Shown: piece after piece, positions 31,753-40,161 of the stretch
Position numbering within the stretch: the stretch's first letter is position 1
Layout: each line of letters opens with the position of its first letter
Assembly: GCA_019414045.1 (NCBI GenBank)
Contig: DXMW01000021.1
Span: forward strand, 1-47,594
Direction: 5' to 3'
DNA length: 47,594 bases
Origin: Collinsella sp.
GTDB taxonomy: Bacteria; Actinomycetota; Coriobacteriia; Coriobacteriales; Coriobacteriaceae
Program-made: the position numbers and the translations under genes
Notes under the pieces: model-generated
Seen by the model: only the letters and a program-made list of their open reading frames with translations
What the model was told of the DNA's origin: nothing
Database searches by the model: none

Positions 31753-32685
31753 ATGTCCGATTTGATTAAACTGACGCCGATCTTCCACGAGAAGATCTGG
31801 GGCGGCCGCCAGCTGGAGACCGTGTTTGGTTACGACATTCCCGAGGGCCCCATCGGTGAGTGCTGGGCCATCTCGGCCCACCCCAACGGCGACTGCCAGA
31901 TTGCGGAGGGCCCGTATGCCGGCCACACGCTGTCGTGGCTGTGGGCCGAGCACCGTGAGCTCTTTGGCGACTGCGAGGGCAAGGAGTTCCCGCTGCTCAT
32001 TAAGATTCTGGACGCCAAGGACGACCTTTCGATCCAGATTCATCCCAACGACGAGTACGCCGCCGAGCACGAGAACGGCAGCCTGGGCAAGACCGAGTGC
32101 TGGTATGTCCTGGACTGCGAGCCCGGCGCCACGATCATCGTCGGGCAGCGCGCCAAGGACCGCGCCGAGGCCGCACAAATGATCGAGGAAGGCCGCTGGG
32201 ACGACATGCTCAACGTGCTGCCGATCCACAAGGGCGACTTTTTCCAGATTGATTCCGGCACCGTGCACGCCATCAAGACCGGCACGCTCATTTTGGAGAC
32301 GCAGCAGTCGAGCGACGTGACCTATCGCCTGTACGACTACGACCGCCCCGGCACCGACGGCAAGCTTCGCCCTCTGCACATTGAGCAGAGCCTCGACTGC
32401 ATCGATTTTGATGTCCAGGCTCCGACCGACGGCACCGTGACCGCACCCGAGATCGACAGCGTGACCGAGCTCGAGTCCAACCCCTGCTACACCGTCGATC
32501 GCGTGCGCGTCGACGGCAGCAAGACCCTCGACCAGCACTGGCCCTTCATGTGCCTGTCAGTCATCGACGGCGAAGGCACCGTCTGCGGCGACCCCGTCCA
32601 CAAGGGAAGCCACCTGCTGGCCCCCAGCGCTGTCACCTCCATCGACCTCGAAGGCAAGATGGAACTGATCATCAGCCACCTCTAG
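31753..32685 (+). CDS. manA: Mannose-6-phosphate isomerase, class I
   Basis: 310 aa from an ATG with GGGAG 7 nt upstream. The sequence has LTPIFHEKIWGGRQLETVFG, the metal/substrate motifs LSIQIHPNDEYAAEHE and GKTECWYVLDCEPGA, and HKGDFFQIDSGTVHAI. It interconverts mannose-6-phosphate and fructose-6-phosphate, zinc-dependent. It lies 72 nt after gntR and is probably cotranscribed. Confidence 0.93.
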   Translation: MSDLIKLTPIFHEKIWGGRQLETVFGYDIPEGPIGECWAISAHPNGDCQIAEGPYAGHTLSWLWAEHRELFGDCEGKEFPLLIKILDAKDDLSIQIHPNDEYAAEHENGSLGKTECWYVLDCEPGATIIVGQRAKDRAEAAQMIEEGRWDDMLNVLPIHKGDFFQIDSGTVHAIKTGTLILETQQSSDVTYRLYDYDRPGTDGKLRPLHIEQSLDCIDFDVQAPTDGTVTAPEIDSVTELESNPCYTVDRVRVDGSKTLDQHWPFMCLSVIDGEGTVCGDPVHKGSHLLAPSAVTSIDLEGKMELIISHL

Positions 32686-32709
32686 ATCGCACCAACAACC
32701 CAAACGCAA

Positions 32710-32747
32710 CAAGGGGCTCTCCCGTCCACATACGGGAGAGCCCCTTG
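32710..32747 (+). terminator. Hairpin after manA
   Basis: A perfect 16-bp stem (32710-32725 with 32732-32747), 24 nt after the manA stop. A T-run is lacking (CCTCATTTCATAA). Confidence 0.65.
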
Positions 32748-32827
32748 CCTCATTTCATAAACATTTTAGTAACTAATTGAAATGATGCTGAGCAGCATAA
32801 AACGTTCAATCATCAAAGGCCAAAGCA

Positions 32828-32862
32828 CAAGGGGCCCCTCGTTCATGTGCGGGAGAGCCCCT
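32828..32862. repeat. Degenerate second copy of the manA hairpin
   Basis: CAAGGGGC at 32828 and GGGAGAGCCCCT near 32851-32862 repeat the hairpin at 32710 with several changes in the left arm. The following CTCAT is also shared. It looks like a local duplication of about 45 bp. The rest of 32748-32946 holds no gene. Confidence 0.6.
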
Positions 32863-32946
32863 ACTCATATCCATATATCAGCCCACCCGGCTCTCCAGAC
32901 CAAAAAGCGAACAGGCAGAGCGACGCTCGCAAGCAACGCTACCCAA

Positions 32947-33075
32947 GGCCCCGGACAGGCGCCATGGACAACGTCGATCGCGAGTTCCGCACGAGCCGGA
33001 GAGCACTTAATGTGCTCTCCGCGCGAGCAGGACTGTCCGAGCAGGCGACGTTGTCCATGGCGCCTGTCCGGGGCC
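32947..33075. repeat. 129-bp palindrome directly after pcrA
   Basis: The outer arms 32947-32976 and 33046-33075 are a perfect 30-bp complement. At the apex is a small hairpin GGAGAGCAC-TTAAT-GTGCTCTCC (32998-33020). It starts 7 nt after the pcrA stop. No T-run. See the similar structures after purH and uspA. Confidence 0.9.
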
Positions 33076-33082
33076 GCCGGGA

Positions 33083-35983
33083 TTACGAAAGCTTGACAAT
33101 CGGTGCAAAGCCCTTCATCAGCTTTTTGGTCTGGCCGGTCTTTTCGAATTGAACCTCGATCATGTCTCCGGCGACCGAGATCACGGTACCCGTGCCAAAG
33201 GTCTTGTGGCTCACGGTATCGCCCGCGGCAAAATCCTGCGATGCGCTCGCACGATCGACCTTGCGCTCCACCGTCGGCGACACCTTGGACGACGGCTTTT
33301 TGGCTCGCGGCGCGCCCGAGCCAAAGGTCGAGGCAACGCGGCCGGCGTCGGGCGAAACCCCACGATGGCGCTCGGTCCCGTAGCTGCTGCCGCCAAAGAA
33401 ATCGTCGAAGCTCGATCCGCCGCGCGAACCGGAACCGCCGGTCGAGCGCGTATGCGAGCCAAACACCTTGCCGCCATACATGTCCGAGCCCATACCCGAG
33501 CCAAACGTGCCGTGGCGGTCGCCGCGCTTCTCCCAGCCCGTGCCCTCAAAACCGGCAGAACCGATGCCGCTAAACTCGATGTCCTCAAACGGAATCTCGT
33601 TGAGGAAACGCGAACGCGGGTTGGCAGAAGTCGAGCCGTAGGTGCGACGCGTGGCCGCATAGGTCAAGAACAGGCGCTTACGAGCGCGCGTAATGGCAAC
33701 GTAGGCCAGGCGACGCTCCTCCTCGAGCTTGCCCGGATCGTCACTACCGCCAAAGTCGTGCACGTGCGGGAAGATGCCCTCCTCCATGCCAGCCACGAAC
33801 ACCGCCGGGAACTCCAGGCCCTTGGCGGAGTGGATAGTCATCATGGTAATGGCATGCGTCTCGCCGGCCAGGGAATCCAAGTCGGAGCGCAGGGCCAGCC
33901 ACTCCATGAGTGCCGGCAATGCCTTACAGGTGAGCGGACCGTAGGTGCGCTCGATCTCGTCGGCATGCACGGCACCCGCCGGCATCTCCGTCGGCGCGGC
34001 ATACGCGTTGCCCGCGATGGCGGCGGCCAGGGCATCCTGCGACGAGAGCGCCGGGGCGGCTAGGCTATCGAGCGGATTGGAACCTGCGGCATCGCGTGCG
34101 CCAACGAGTGCCTCAAACGAGGATGCCGGGGCAGATGGCCCCGGTTCGGGCGCAGGCGCGCTCACCACAACGGGCTCGGGCTCGGCGCCGGCAGGCACGT
34201 CGGCAACACCGGCTGCGCGCAGCTCTTCTAGGCTCTCGAGCGTACCCTCGATATCCTCATGTGTCTCCTCAAATTCGGCGGCGACACCCAGGAATTCTTG
34301 GATGTTCTCGGCGCGGCTCTCGGACTCCATGGTGCCCTCGGCGCGAAACGCCTGCAGCAGGCCCGTCTTATCGACAATCATCTCGACGACGTCCTTGAGC
34401 TCGCCGTCCATGCGGCGGCCTTCGCGCACCAGCGCCACAAAGCTCGACAGGCCGTTGCGCACCTTCGCGCTAAACATGCCCGTCTCGGCGCACGCGATCT
34501 CGCAAGCCTGGAAGAACGAGCAACGGTTGTCGCGCGCCAGCTGCTCAATCTTTTGAATCGAGGTGGAGCCGATGCCGCGGCGCGGCGTGTTGATGACGCG
34601 CTTGACGCTCATCTCGTCTGCCGGGTTCACGATCATCTTGAGGTAGGCCATGACGTCGCGGATCTCGGCGCGATCGAAGAATCGCGTGCCGCCCACGATC
34701 TTGTAGGGCACGCCCGCACGCAGGAACATATCTTCGAGAATACGCGACTGGGCGTTGGTGCGATAGAACACAGCGATGTCGTCGTAGCTCGTGCCCTTGG
34801 AGTGCAGCTTTTCGATCTCGCCGGCAATCCAGCGGCCCTCGTCGCGCTCATCGCTTGCCTGGAAGGCCTGAATCTTCTCGCCGTCGCCCTCGGCCGTAAA
34901 CAGGCGCTTATCCTTGCGCTGCGAGTTGTGGCGAACAACGGCGTTGGCGGCGCTCAGGATATGACCCGTAGAGCGGTAGTTCTGCTCCAGCTTGACGGTC
35001 TTGCAGTTTTTAAAGTCCTTCTCAAAGTCCAGGATATTGGTGATGTCGGCGCCACGCCAGCTGTAGATGGACTGGTCGTCGTCGCCCACGACCATGAGGT
35101 TTTGGTACTTGGCGGCCAGCAGGTTGGCAATCTCGTACTGGACGTGGTTGGTGTCCTGATACTCGTCGACGCTAATGTAGCGGAAGCGCTCCTGGTACTT
35201 GTCGAGCACCTCGGGGCGGGTGCGCAGCAGCTCGAGCGTGCGCACGAGCAGGTCGTCGAAGTCCATCGCGTTGGCGGCACGCAGGCGGCGCTCCAGCTCC
35301 AGGTAGACCTGCGCGGCCTTTTTGTCATTGGGGCTGTCGGCGGATTTAAGCATGTCCTCGGGCCCGATCATGGCGTTTTTGGCCGAGCTGATCTTGCTGC
35401 GGATCATGTTGATGGGGAACTGCTTTTGCTCGATGCCGAGCGCCTGCATAATATCGCGCACCATGCGCTTTGAGTCATCGTCATCGTAGATGGTGAACTG
35501 GCCGGTGTAGCCCAGCAGGTCGGCGTCCTCGCGCAGCATACGCACGCACATGGCGTGGAACGTGCATACCCACATGCCGCGGGTGCCGCTGGGGATGAGC
35601 GCCGCCAGACGCTCGCGCATCTCGGCCGCAGCCTTGTTGGTAAACGTGATGGCAAGAACCTGCCAAGGCTTAACGCCCAGGTCGCCGAGCATATGTGCGA
35701 TGCGGAAGGTCAAAACGCGGGTCTTGCCCGAGCCGGCGCCGGCGAGGACCAGCAGCGGGCCCTCGGTGGTCAGGACCGCCTCGCGCTGGGCGGGATTAAG
35801 GCTGTCGATGTCGACGAGCGGCTTGGCAGGTTTGGGCGCCGGCGCGGAAGCGTCGTAGATGTCGAGCGGAACGAGCTCGGGCTCCGGCGCAGCGGGGGCG
35901 GTGTATGCATCGAGCGGCACGGGTTCCGGCGCAGGCGGCACGGGTACCGCGGCGTTCTTTTCCCAGGGCAGGGGCTGGGTCAT
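33083..35983 (-). CDS. pcrA: UvrD/PcrA-type DNA helicase
   Basis: 966 aa from the ATG at 35983 (GAGGAG 7 nt upstream). It has a Pro/Ala-rich N-terminus (about 60 residues), motif I LAGAGSGKTRVLTFRI, VDEYQDTNHVQYE, GDDDQSIYSWRGA, the TIHSAKGLEFPAVFVAG block, and VAITRARKRLFLTYA. The C-terminus binds RNA polymerase in related proteins and ends FEKTGQTKKLMKGFAP. An unusual Pro/Ala-rich insert of about 80 residues sits near residues 595-680 (coordinates about 33950-34200). It is a 3'-5' helicase for repair and replication-transcription conflict. Confidence 0.95.
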   Translation of the reverse strand: MTQPLPWEKNAAVPVPPAPEPVPLDAYTAPAAPEPELVPLDIYDASAPAPKPAKPLVDIDSLNPAQREAVLTTEGPLLVLAGAGSGKTRVLTFRIAHMLGDLGVKPWQVLAITFTNKAAAEMRERLAALIPSGTRGMWVCTFHAMCVRMLREDADLLGYTGQFTIYDDDDSKRMVRDIMQALGIEQKQFPINMIRSKISSAKNAMIGPEDMLKSADSPNDKKAAQVYLELERRLRAANAMDFDDLLVRTLELLRTRPEVLDKYQERFRYISVDEYQDTNHVQYEIANLLAAKYQNLMVVGDDDQSIYSWRGADITNILDFEKDFKNCKTVKLEQNYRSTGHILSAANAVVRHNSQRKDKRLFTAEGDGEKIQAFQASDERDEGRWIAGEIEKLHSKGTSYDDIAVFYRTNAQSRILEDMFLRAGVPYKIVGGTRFFDRAEIRDVMAYLKMIVNPADEMSVKRVINTPRRGIGSTSIQKIEQLARDNRCSFFQACEIACAETGMFSAKVRNGLSSFVALVREGRRMDGELKDVVEMIVDKTGLLQAFRAEGTMESESRAENIQEFLGVAAEFEETHEDIEGTLESLEELRAAGVADVPAGAEPEPVVVSAPAPEPGPSAPASSFEALVGARDAAGSNPLDSLAAPALSSQDALAAAIAGNAYAAPTEMPAGAVHADEIERTYGPLTCKALPALMEWLALRSDLDSLAGETHAITMMTIHSAKGLEFPAVFVAGMEEGIFPHVHDFGGSDDPGKLEEERRLAYVAITRARKRLFLTYAATRRTYGSTSANPRSRFLNEIPFEDIEFSGIGSAGFEGTGWEKRGDRHGTFGSGMGSDMYGGKVFGSHTRSTGGSGSRGGSSFDDFFGGSSYGTERHRGVSPDAGRVASTFGSGAPRAKKPSSKVSPTVERKVDRASASQDFAAGDTVSHKTFGTGTVISVAGDMIEVQFEKTGQTKKLMKGFAPIVKLS

Positions 35984-36189
35984 GGGCGACTCCTCATCTG
36001 ACGGACGGCGCGCCTGCGGGCAGCGCCATAGTTTGAGCCGTACCAGTATACCGAGCCGCACGGACACCAACGCAAATCACACCACGACTCCGTCCGCCAA
36101 CGTCGGCCCGCCCCATTGAGCCAATCACGGAGCCATCGATGTCATGGCAACGGTAGCGAGCGGCGGCCAGAGCGAACAAATTGGCATGA

Positions 36190-36230
36190 AAAGAGGGCGG
36201 CATAGACCTTATAGTCATGCCGCCCTCTTT
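36190..36230 (-). terminator. Terminator of uppP
   Basis: AAAGAGGGCGGCAT (36190-36203) pairs with ATGCCGCCCTCTTT (36217-36230), with T-rich ends. It lies 45 nt past the uppP stop, in the gap before pcrA. Confidence 0.85.
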
Positions 36231-36274
36231 GAATGACAAGCTGTCGCTCTGGCCGCCGTGCAGCGTCAACCAAG

Positions 36275-37255
36275 TTACAGGCCGAGCATAGGCTCCAGAA
36301 CAAAGAAGTACGCGAGCACCACGATGCCCAGGATGATGCGGTAAACACCGAAGCACTTGAAGTCGTGACGGCGGACGAAGCCCATGAGCCACTTGATGGC
36401 GATGAGCGACACCACAAAGGCCACAACGCAGCCCACGCCCAGGATAGCGACCTCGTTGGCGCCGAACGTACCACCCTTGATGAAATACTTGACCAGCTTG
36501 AGCGCACTCGCGCCAAACATGACAGGGATGGCCAGGAAGAACGTAAACTTGGACGCCACCGAACGCGTGCAGCCCAAAAGCAGGCCGCCGATGATGGTAG
36601 AACCGGAGCGAGACGTTCCAGGCACCAGCGAAAGCACCTGGAAGCAGCCGATACCCAGCGCAGTCTTCCAGCTCAGGTCCTCGAGCGTGGCGATGGAGCC
36701 AAAGTCCAGATCCTCGTCATCGTCCTCATCCTCAGCGGTAGCCGCGGCGGGCGCCGCAAAGTGCGCACCGGCGGGACGTCCACCCGACACCACAGCACGC
36801 GAACCAAATGAACCGGCAACGGCCATTTCCTCGCGCTTGCTCGCGCGCCAGTTCTCGATCACGATAAACAGCACGCCGTACACAATGAGCGCCAGCGCCA
36901 CGACGGGAGCATTATAGAAATGCTCCTCCATCCAGTCGTTAAGCGGCAGACCGATCGCCGCGGCGGGAATGCAGCCGAGCACAATCTTGCCCCACAGCAC
37001 CCAGGTGTCGCGACGGCCCTCCTTGCCCTTGCTGGGCGAGAACGGATTGAGCTCATGGAAGAACAGCACACAGACGGCCAGAATGGCGCCGAGCTGAATC
37101 ACGACCAGGAACATATTCCAGAACGTCTCGCTCACGTTCATCTTGACGAACTCGTCCACCAAGATCATGTGACCAGTCGACGAAACGGGCAGCCATTCGG
37201 TGATGCCCTCGACCAGGCCCATAAAGGCAGATTTTAGAAGCTCGATGATATCCAA
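36275..37255 (-). CDS. uppP: Undecaprenyl-diphosphatase with an acidic inserted loop
   Basis: 326 aa from a TTG at 37255 with GAGGGGG 5 nt upstream; nearby upstream starts lack support. The BacA/UppP motifs are GLVEGITEWLPVSSTGH near the N-terminus and LVPGTSRSGSTI at about residues 211-222. It recycles undecaprenyl-PP for cell-wall synthesis. Residues about 138-187 are an insertion rich in Ala, Gly and acidic residues (TAEDEDDDEDLDFGS), between membrane helices, which makes it about 50 residues longer than E. coli UppP. Confidence 0.92.
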   Translation of the reverse strand: MDIIELLKSAFMGLVEGITEWLPVSSTGHMILVDEFVKMNVSETFWNMFLVVIQLGAILAVCVLFFHELNPFSPSKGKEGRRDTWVLWGKIVLGCIPAAAIGLPLNDWMEEHFYNAPVVALALIVYGVLFIVIENWRASKREEMAVAGSFGSRAVVSGGRPAGAHFAAPAAATAEDEDDDEDLDFGSIATLEDLSWKTALGIGCFQVLSLVPGTSRSGSTIIGGLLLGCTRSVASKFTFFLAIPVMFGASALKLVKYFIKGGTFGANEVAILGVGCVVAFVVSLIAIKWLMGFVRRHDFKCFGVYRIILGIVVLAYFFVLEPMLGL

Positions 37256-37408
37256 AGGGACCCCCTCGTTAGACACCCGCCGATAGATGTTCTGCGGACG
37301 ATGCGGGCGATGTCCCATTATCAACCGTTGGCGGTGCGACCGCGCCTACCCTTACCAAAAAACTCGCCCGTTCACAGAATTGCGAGCAGTTAAACCGAAA
37401 TCCTTGGG

Positions 37409-37414
37409 TATAAC
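37409..37414 (+). promoter_or_regulatory. Candidate uspA -10
   Basis: TATAAC in the context CTTGGGTATAACTGC, much like the CTGGGTATAATCG before the zinc-ribbon gene. It lies about 90 nt before the ATG. Confidence 0.35.
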
Positions 37415-37504
37415 TGCAACAAGATAAAGTGTCCGGCGGTCAACGCACCCGCGCCCGCCCGACGCACGAGCCCCGCGCCCGTGCGATAGACCAAGGAGGA
37501 AACC

Positions 37505-37942
37505 ATGAACGAGGGTTACACCAAGGTATTTGTTTCACTCGACGGTACTGAGCAGCAGGATTTTGTGCTCGCACGCGCCATCAAGGTCGCCGCGAACAAC
37601 GGCGCCAAGCTGATTATCGGCCACGTTATCGATTCCACGGCGCTCGAGAGCGCCGGTTCCTATCCGGTCGATCTGGTCAACGGCCTAGAGGAGGCATTTA
37701 AGAACTCCATCGCCAAGCAGCTCGAAGAGGCCAAGGCCAATCCCGACATTCCCGAGGTCGAAGTCATGATTCGCGCCGGCCGCATTCGCGAGACGCTCAA
37801 GGACGAGATGCTCGACGTGGTTAAGCCCGACCTGGTGCTCTGCGGCGCCCGCGGCCTGTCCTCGATCAAGTATGCGCTGCTGGGTTCAATTTCGACGTTC
37901 CTGCTGCGCAACACCGACTGCGACATTTTGGTCGTGAAGTAG
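37505..37942 (+). CDS. Universal stress protein, UspA family
   Basis: 145 aa single Usp domain. N-terminal KVFVSLDGTEQQDFVLARAIK, C-terminal nucleotide-binding pattern LVLCGARGLSSIKYALLGSISTFLLRN-type (G-2x-G-9x-G-S/T). It probably binds ATP. AAGGAGG precedes the ATG. It is a single-gene unit. Confidence 0.92.
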   Translation: MNEGYTKVFVSLDGTEQQDFVLARAIKVAANNGAKLIIGHVIDSTALESAGSYPVDLVNGLEEAFKNSIAKQLEEAKANPDIPEVEVMIRAGRIRETLKDEMLDVVKPDLVLCGARGLSSIKYALLGSISTFLLRNTDCDILVVK

Positions 37943-37954
37943 CGTTGCTCCCAC

Positions 37955-38048
37955 CGGCCGCGGGGCCTGCGGGGTTTCCACGGGCACGTCCTCGCCGCGT
38001 TGCGGCTGCGGGATGTGCCCTTAGGAAACCCCTCCCGGCCTCGCGGCC
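37955..38048. repeat. Long imperfect palindrome directly after uspA
   Basis: Paired blocks in order: GGCCGCGGGGCC (37956) with GGCCTCGCGGCC (38037), 11 of 12; GGGGTTTCC (37971) with GGAAACCCC (38024); GGGCAC (37982) with GTGCCC (38015); apex GCCGC-GTT-GCGGC (37994-38006). It starts 13 nt after the stop. Confidence 0.8.
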
Positions 38049-38089
38049 TTCGCAGCCTTACTTCAGCGAGTTGGCTGATGGAAAAATGG

Positions 38090-38120
38090 CGTGCCGCCCT
38101 GGTTGGGGCGGCACGTTTTG
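38090..38120 (+). terminator. uspA terminator
   Basis: CGTGCCGCCC pairs with GGGCGGCACG, followed by TTTTGTTT, on the plus strand. It lies about 150 nt after uspA, beyond the long palindrome. Confidence 0.9.
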
Positions 38121-38171
38121 TTTGGGCTGCACGTTTTTGTTTTGGGAGATCCATTTGAGCCTCATAGTTAT

Positions 38172-38230
38172 GTTCACGTTCGGGAACATAGCGCCAGTTG
38201 CCTTAGCTAAGTTCACGTTCGGGAACATAG
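38172..38230. repeat. Two 20-bp direct repeats, 39-bp period, with palindromic core
   Basis: GTTCACGTTCGGGAACATAG occurs at 38172-38191 and 38211-38230, identical. Each contains GTTC-N7-GAAC. The spacers also look related. It lies between the uspA terminator and the 3' end of the sensor kinase gene. Possibly an operator pair or a degenerate tandem repeat. Confidence 0.8.
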
Positions 38231-38255
38231 CCGTCCGCAGCGCAAGACGGCCCGG

Positions 38256-39299
38256 CTACTCAAAGTATTGGAACTTGTTCGTTGAGAAGGAAAACGTTAC
38301 GACAAAGCCTTCTCCGGAGTCGGATGCCGCGGTGACGTCGATGCCCATCTTGGAGCACAGGCGCGCCACCAGGTAGAGGCCGATGCCCGTTGCGCGCTTG
38401 GTGGTGCGGCCGTTGTCGCCGGTAAAACCCTTCTCGAACACGCGCGGCAGGTCGGCCGCGCTCACGCCGCAGCCGTTGTCCGCGACGGTAAGCTCGATGC
38501 GTTCGCTCGCCAGGCCCTCGTCCAGCAACGCGCCCGAAAACACGATCTTCGCGCCGTCCTCGCGCGCATATTTGATGCTGTTCTGAATAAGCTGGCCTAG
38601 AATAAACTCGAGCCACTTCTCGTCGGTAAAGACCTCAAAGTCGAGGTTCTCGCACACCGGAGCCACGTGCGCCGCGATAAGCTCGCGCGCGTTGGCTTTA
38701 ATCGCGCCCGTCACCAAGGTCTTGAGATCCCAACGGCGAATCAGGTAGTCGCGCTCCACGACTTCCGAGCGCGCGTAGTACAGCGCCTGGTCGATATAGC
38801 GCTCCACGCGAGCCAGCTCGCGACCCAGGTCATCCACACGCGACAGGTCGTCTTCGCTGCCATCCAGGTTTTCCAAAATCAGATGGGCCGCCGCCAGGGG
38901 CAGCTTGGCCTCGTGGACCCAGCTCTCGATATAGTCGCGATAGTCATCGGTCTGACGCCGGCCTTCGGCAACCTCGTCGCATGCCGCCTTGCCCACCCGG
39001 CGCAAGACCTCGTACTCGAGCTCGCCCTCGGCATAGGTCGGGCATTGCACCATCTCCTGCACCCATGCGGGACTCTCGAGCTCCTCTGCCGCGCACTCCA
39101 ACTGACGCAGAAAACGGCGACGGCGAGCGTACTCGATCACGATGCCGAGCATACCGAAGATAAAGGACACGCCAACCGCCACGACCACGATAGAAACGGG
39201 TGCGCCGGCGACCGTCAGCACAAAGCAGCTCAGCAGCACGCCGCACGTCCACACGGCGACGGGAAGCAGTGCATCTTTAAAGAACTTGCCAAACGACAT
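38256..39299 (-). CDS. Sensor histidine kinase, BceS/GraS-like
   Basis: 347 aa. Two close transmembrane helices (about 10-30 and 35-56) with almost no extracellular loop, the intramembrane-sensing type. H-box ESWVHEAKLPL with His129, then HATPase motifs QNSIKYA, VADNGCGV and RATGIGLYLV. Partner of the response regulator 9 nt upstream. BceS-type kinases usually sense peptide antibiotics through a BceAB transporter, which is not present here. Confidence 0.9.
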   Translation of the reverse strand: MSFGKFFKDALLPVAVWTCGVLLSCFVLTVAGAPVSIVVVAVGVSFIFGMLGIVIEYARRRRFLRQLECAAEELESPAWVQEMVQCPTYAEGELEYEVLRRVGKAACDEVAEGRRQTDDYRDYIESWVHEAKLPLAAAHLILENLDGSEDDLSRVDDLGRELARVERYIDQALYYARSEVVERDYLIRRWDLKTLVTGAIKANARELIAAHVAPVCENLDFEVFTDEKWLEFILGQLIQNSIKYAREDGAKIVFSGALLDEGLASERIELTVADNGCGVSAADLPRVFEKGFTGDNGRTTKRATGIGLYLVARLCSKMGIDVTAASDSGEGFVVTFSFSTNKFQYFE

Positions 39300-39308
39300 A
39301 GCCGGCCC

Positions 39309-39980
39309 CTAGACCGAATAGCCTTGGCCGCGATGCGTGGTCAAATACCCCTTGATGCCGATTTTTTCGAGCGTGGTGCGCAGGCGGTTGATGTTGACGG
39401 TGAGCGTATTGTCGTCCACGAAGGCGTCGGAGTCCCACAGGTCCTGCATGATGGCCGAGCGCGAGACGATCTTGCCCGCGCGGCTCAGGAGCAGCGAGAG
39501 AATGCGCAGCTCATTTTTGGTGAGCTCGGTGCTGTCGCCGGTCGCCGTGTTGGTGACCGCGGAGCGAGCAAGGTCGAGCTCCAGCCCCTTGTGGACGAGC
39601 GTGCTGCGCTCGCCCGCCGCCGCGGTGCGACGCAGCAAGGCATTGATGCGCGCCACGAGCACGCGCGCGCTATAGGGCTTGGAAACGAAGTCGTCCGCGC
39701 CGAGCGTCATGGCCATGACCTCGTCGATCTCGGTCGTGCGCGACGTGAGGACGATGATGGGAACCTCGGATTCGCGGCGGACTTCGTGGCAGATATGCTG
39801 GCCGTCTTTGACGGGAAGCGTCAGGTCGAGCAGTACCAAGTCGGGTGCAGCGGCCAGGATGTCACGCGAGACATGCTCGAACGACTCGCAGGCCTCGACC
39901 TCAAAACCGGCACGGGCAAGGATATCGGCAAGCTCGCGACGAATGGGCTCGTCGTCCTCAACGATATAGATTAGCGCCAT
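39309..39980 (-). CDS. OmpR/PhoB-family response regulator
   Basis: 223 aa. Receiver domain with acidic pocket YIVEDDEP and phospho-acceptor Asp52 in LVLLDLTLPVKDG, conserved LTSRTTE and KPYSARVLVARI. The C-terminal winged helix has LTKNELRILSLLLSRAGKIV and YLTTHRGQGYSV. It forms a pair with the downstream kinase. Confidence 0.95.
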   Translation of the reverse strand: MALIYIVEDDEPIRRELADILARAGFEVEACESFEHVSRDILAAAPDLVLLDLTLPVKDGQHICHEVRRESEVPIIVLTSRTTEIDEVMAMTLGADDFVSKPYSARVLVARINALLRRTAAAGERSTLVHKGLELDLARSAVTNTATGDSTELTKNELRILSLLLSRAGKIVSRSAIMQDLWDSDAFVDDNTLTVNINRLRTTLEKIGIKGYLTTHRGQGYSV

Positions 39981-40013
39981 GGATTTCGCTCCCCTCTTGG
40001 TTGTCTTGCCACC

Positions 40014-40041
40014 ATTATGGCTGCGAAACTGCAGGTGTGCA
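40014..40041 (-). promoter_or_regulatory. Candidate promoter of the two-component operon
   Basis: The minus strand shows TGCACA (40041-40036), 16 bp, CATAAT (40019-40014), 34 nt before the response-regulator ATG. Confidence 0.4.
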
Positions 40042-40124
40042 CCGCGCGCGGTGCCAAGGTGACAGAACTGTTCGCGGGCGGGGGCGTTTTGTCCGCCTCA
40101 CACTCGCAGCGGTGGCGGGGACCA

Positions 40125-40161
40125 AAATGATTCTTTAATCCCCGTCCCAGAATAATCATTT
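40125..40161. repeat. Inverted repeat with CCCCGTCCC loop
   Basis: AAATGATTCT (40125-40134) pairs with AGAATAATCATTT (40149-40161, one bulge). The spacer holds CCCCGTCCC, and GGGGAC lies just before it. It overlaps the stop codon of the next gene. A member of the GGGAC group. Confidence 0.65.

Noticed and set aside
38172..38230. CRISPR array
   Set aside because: Only two repeats with a 19-bp spacer, and no cas genes nearby.
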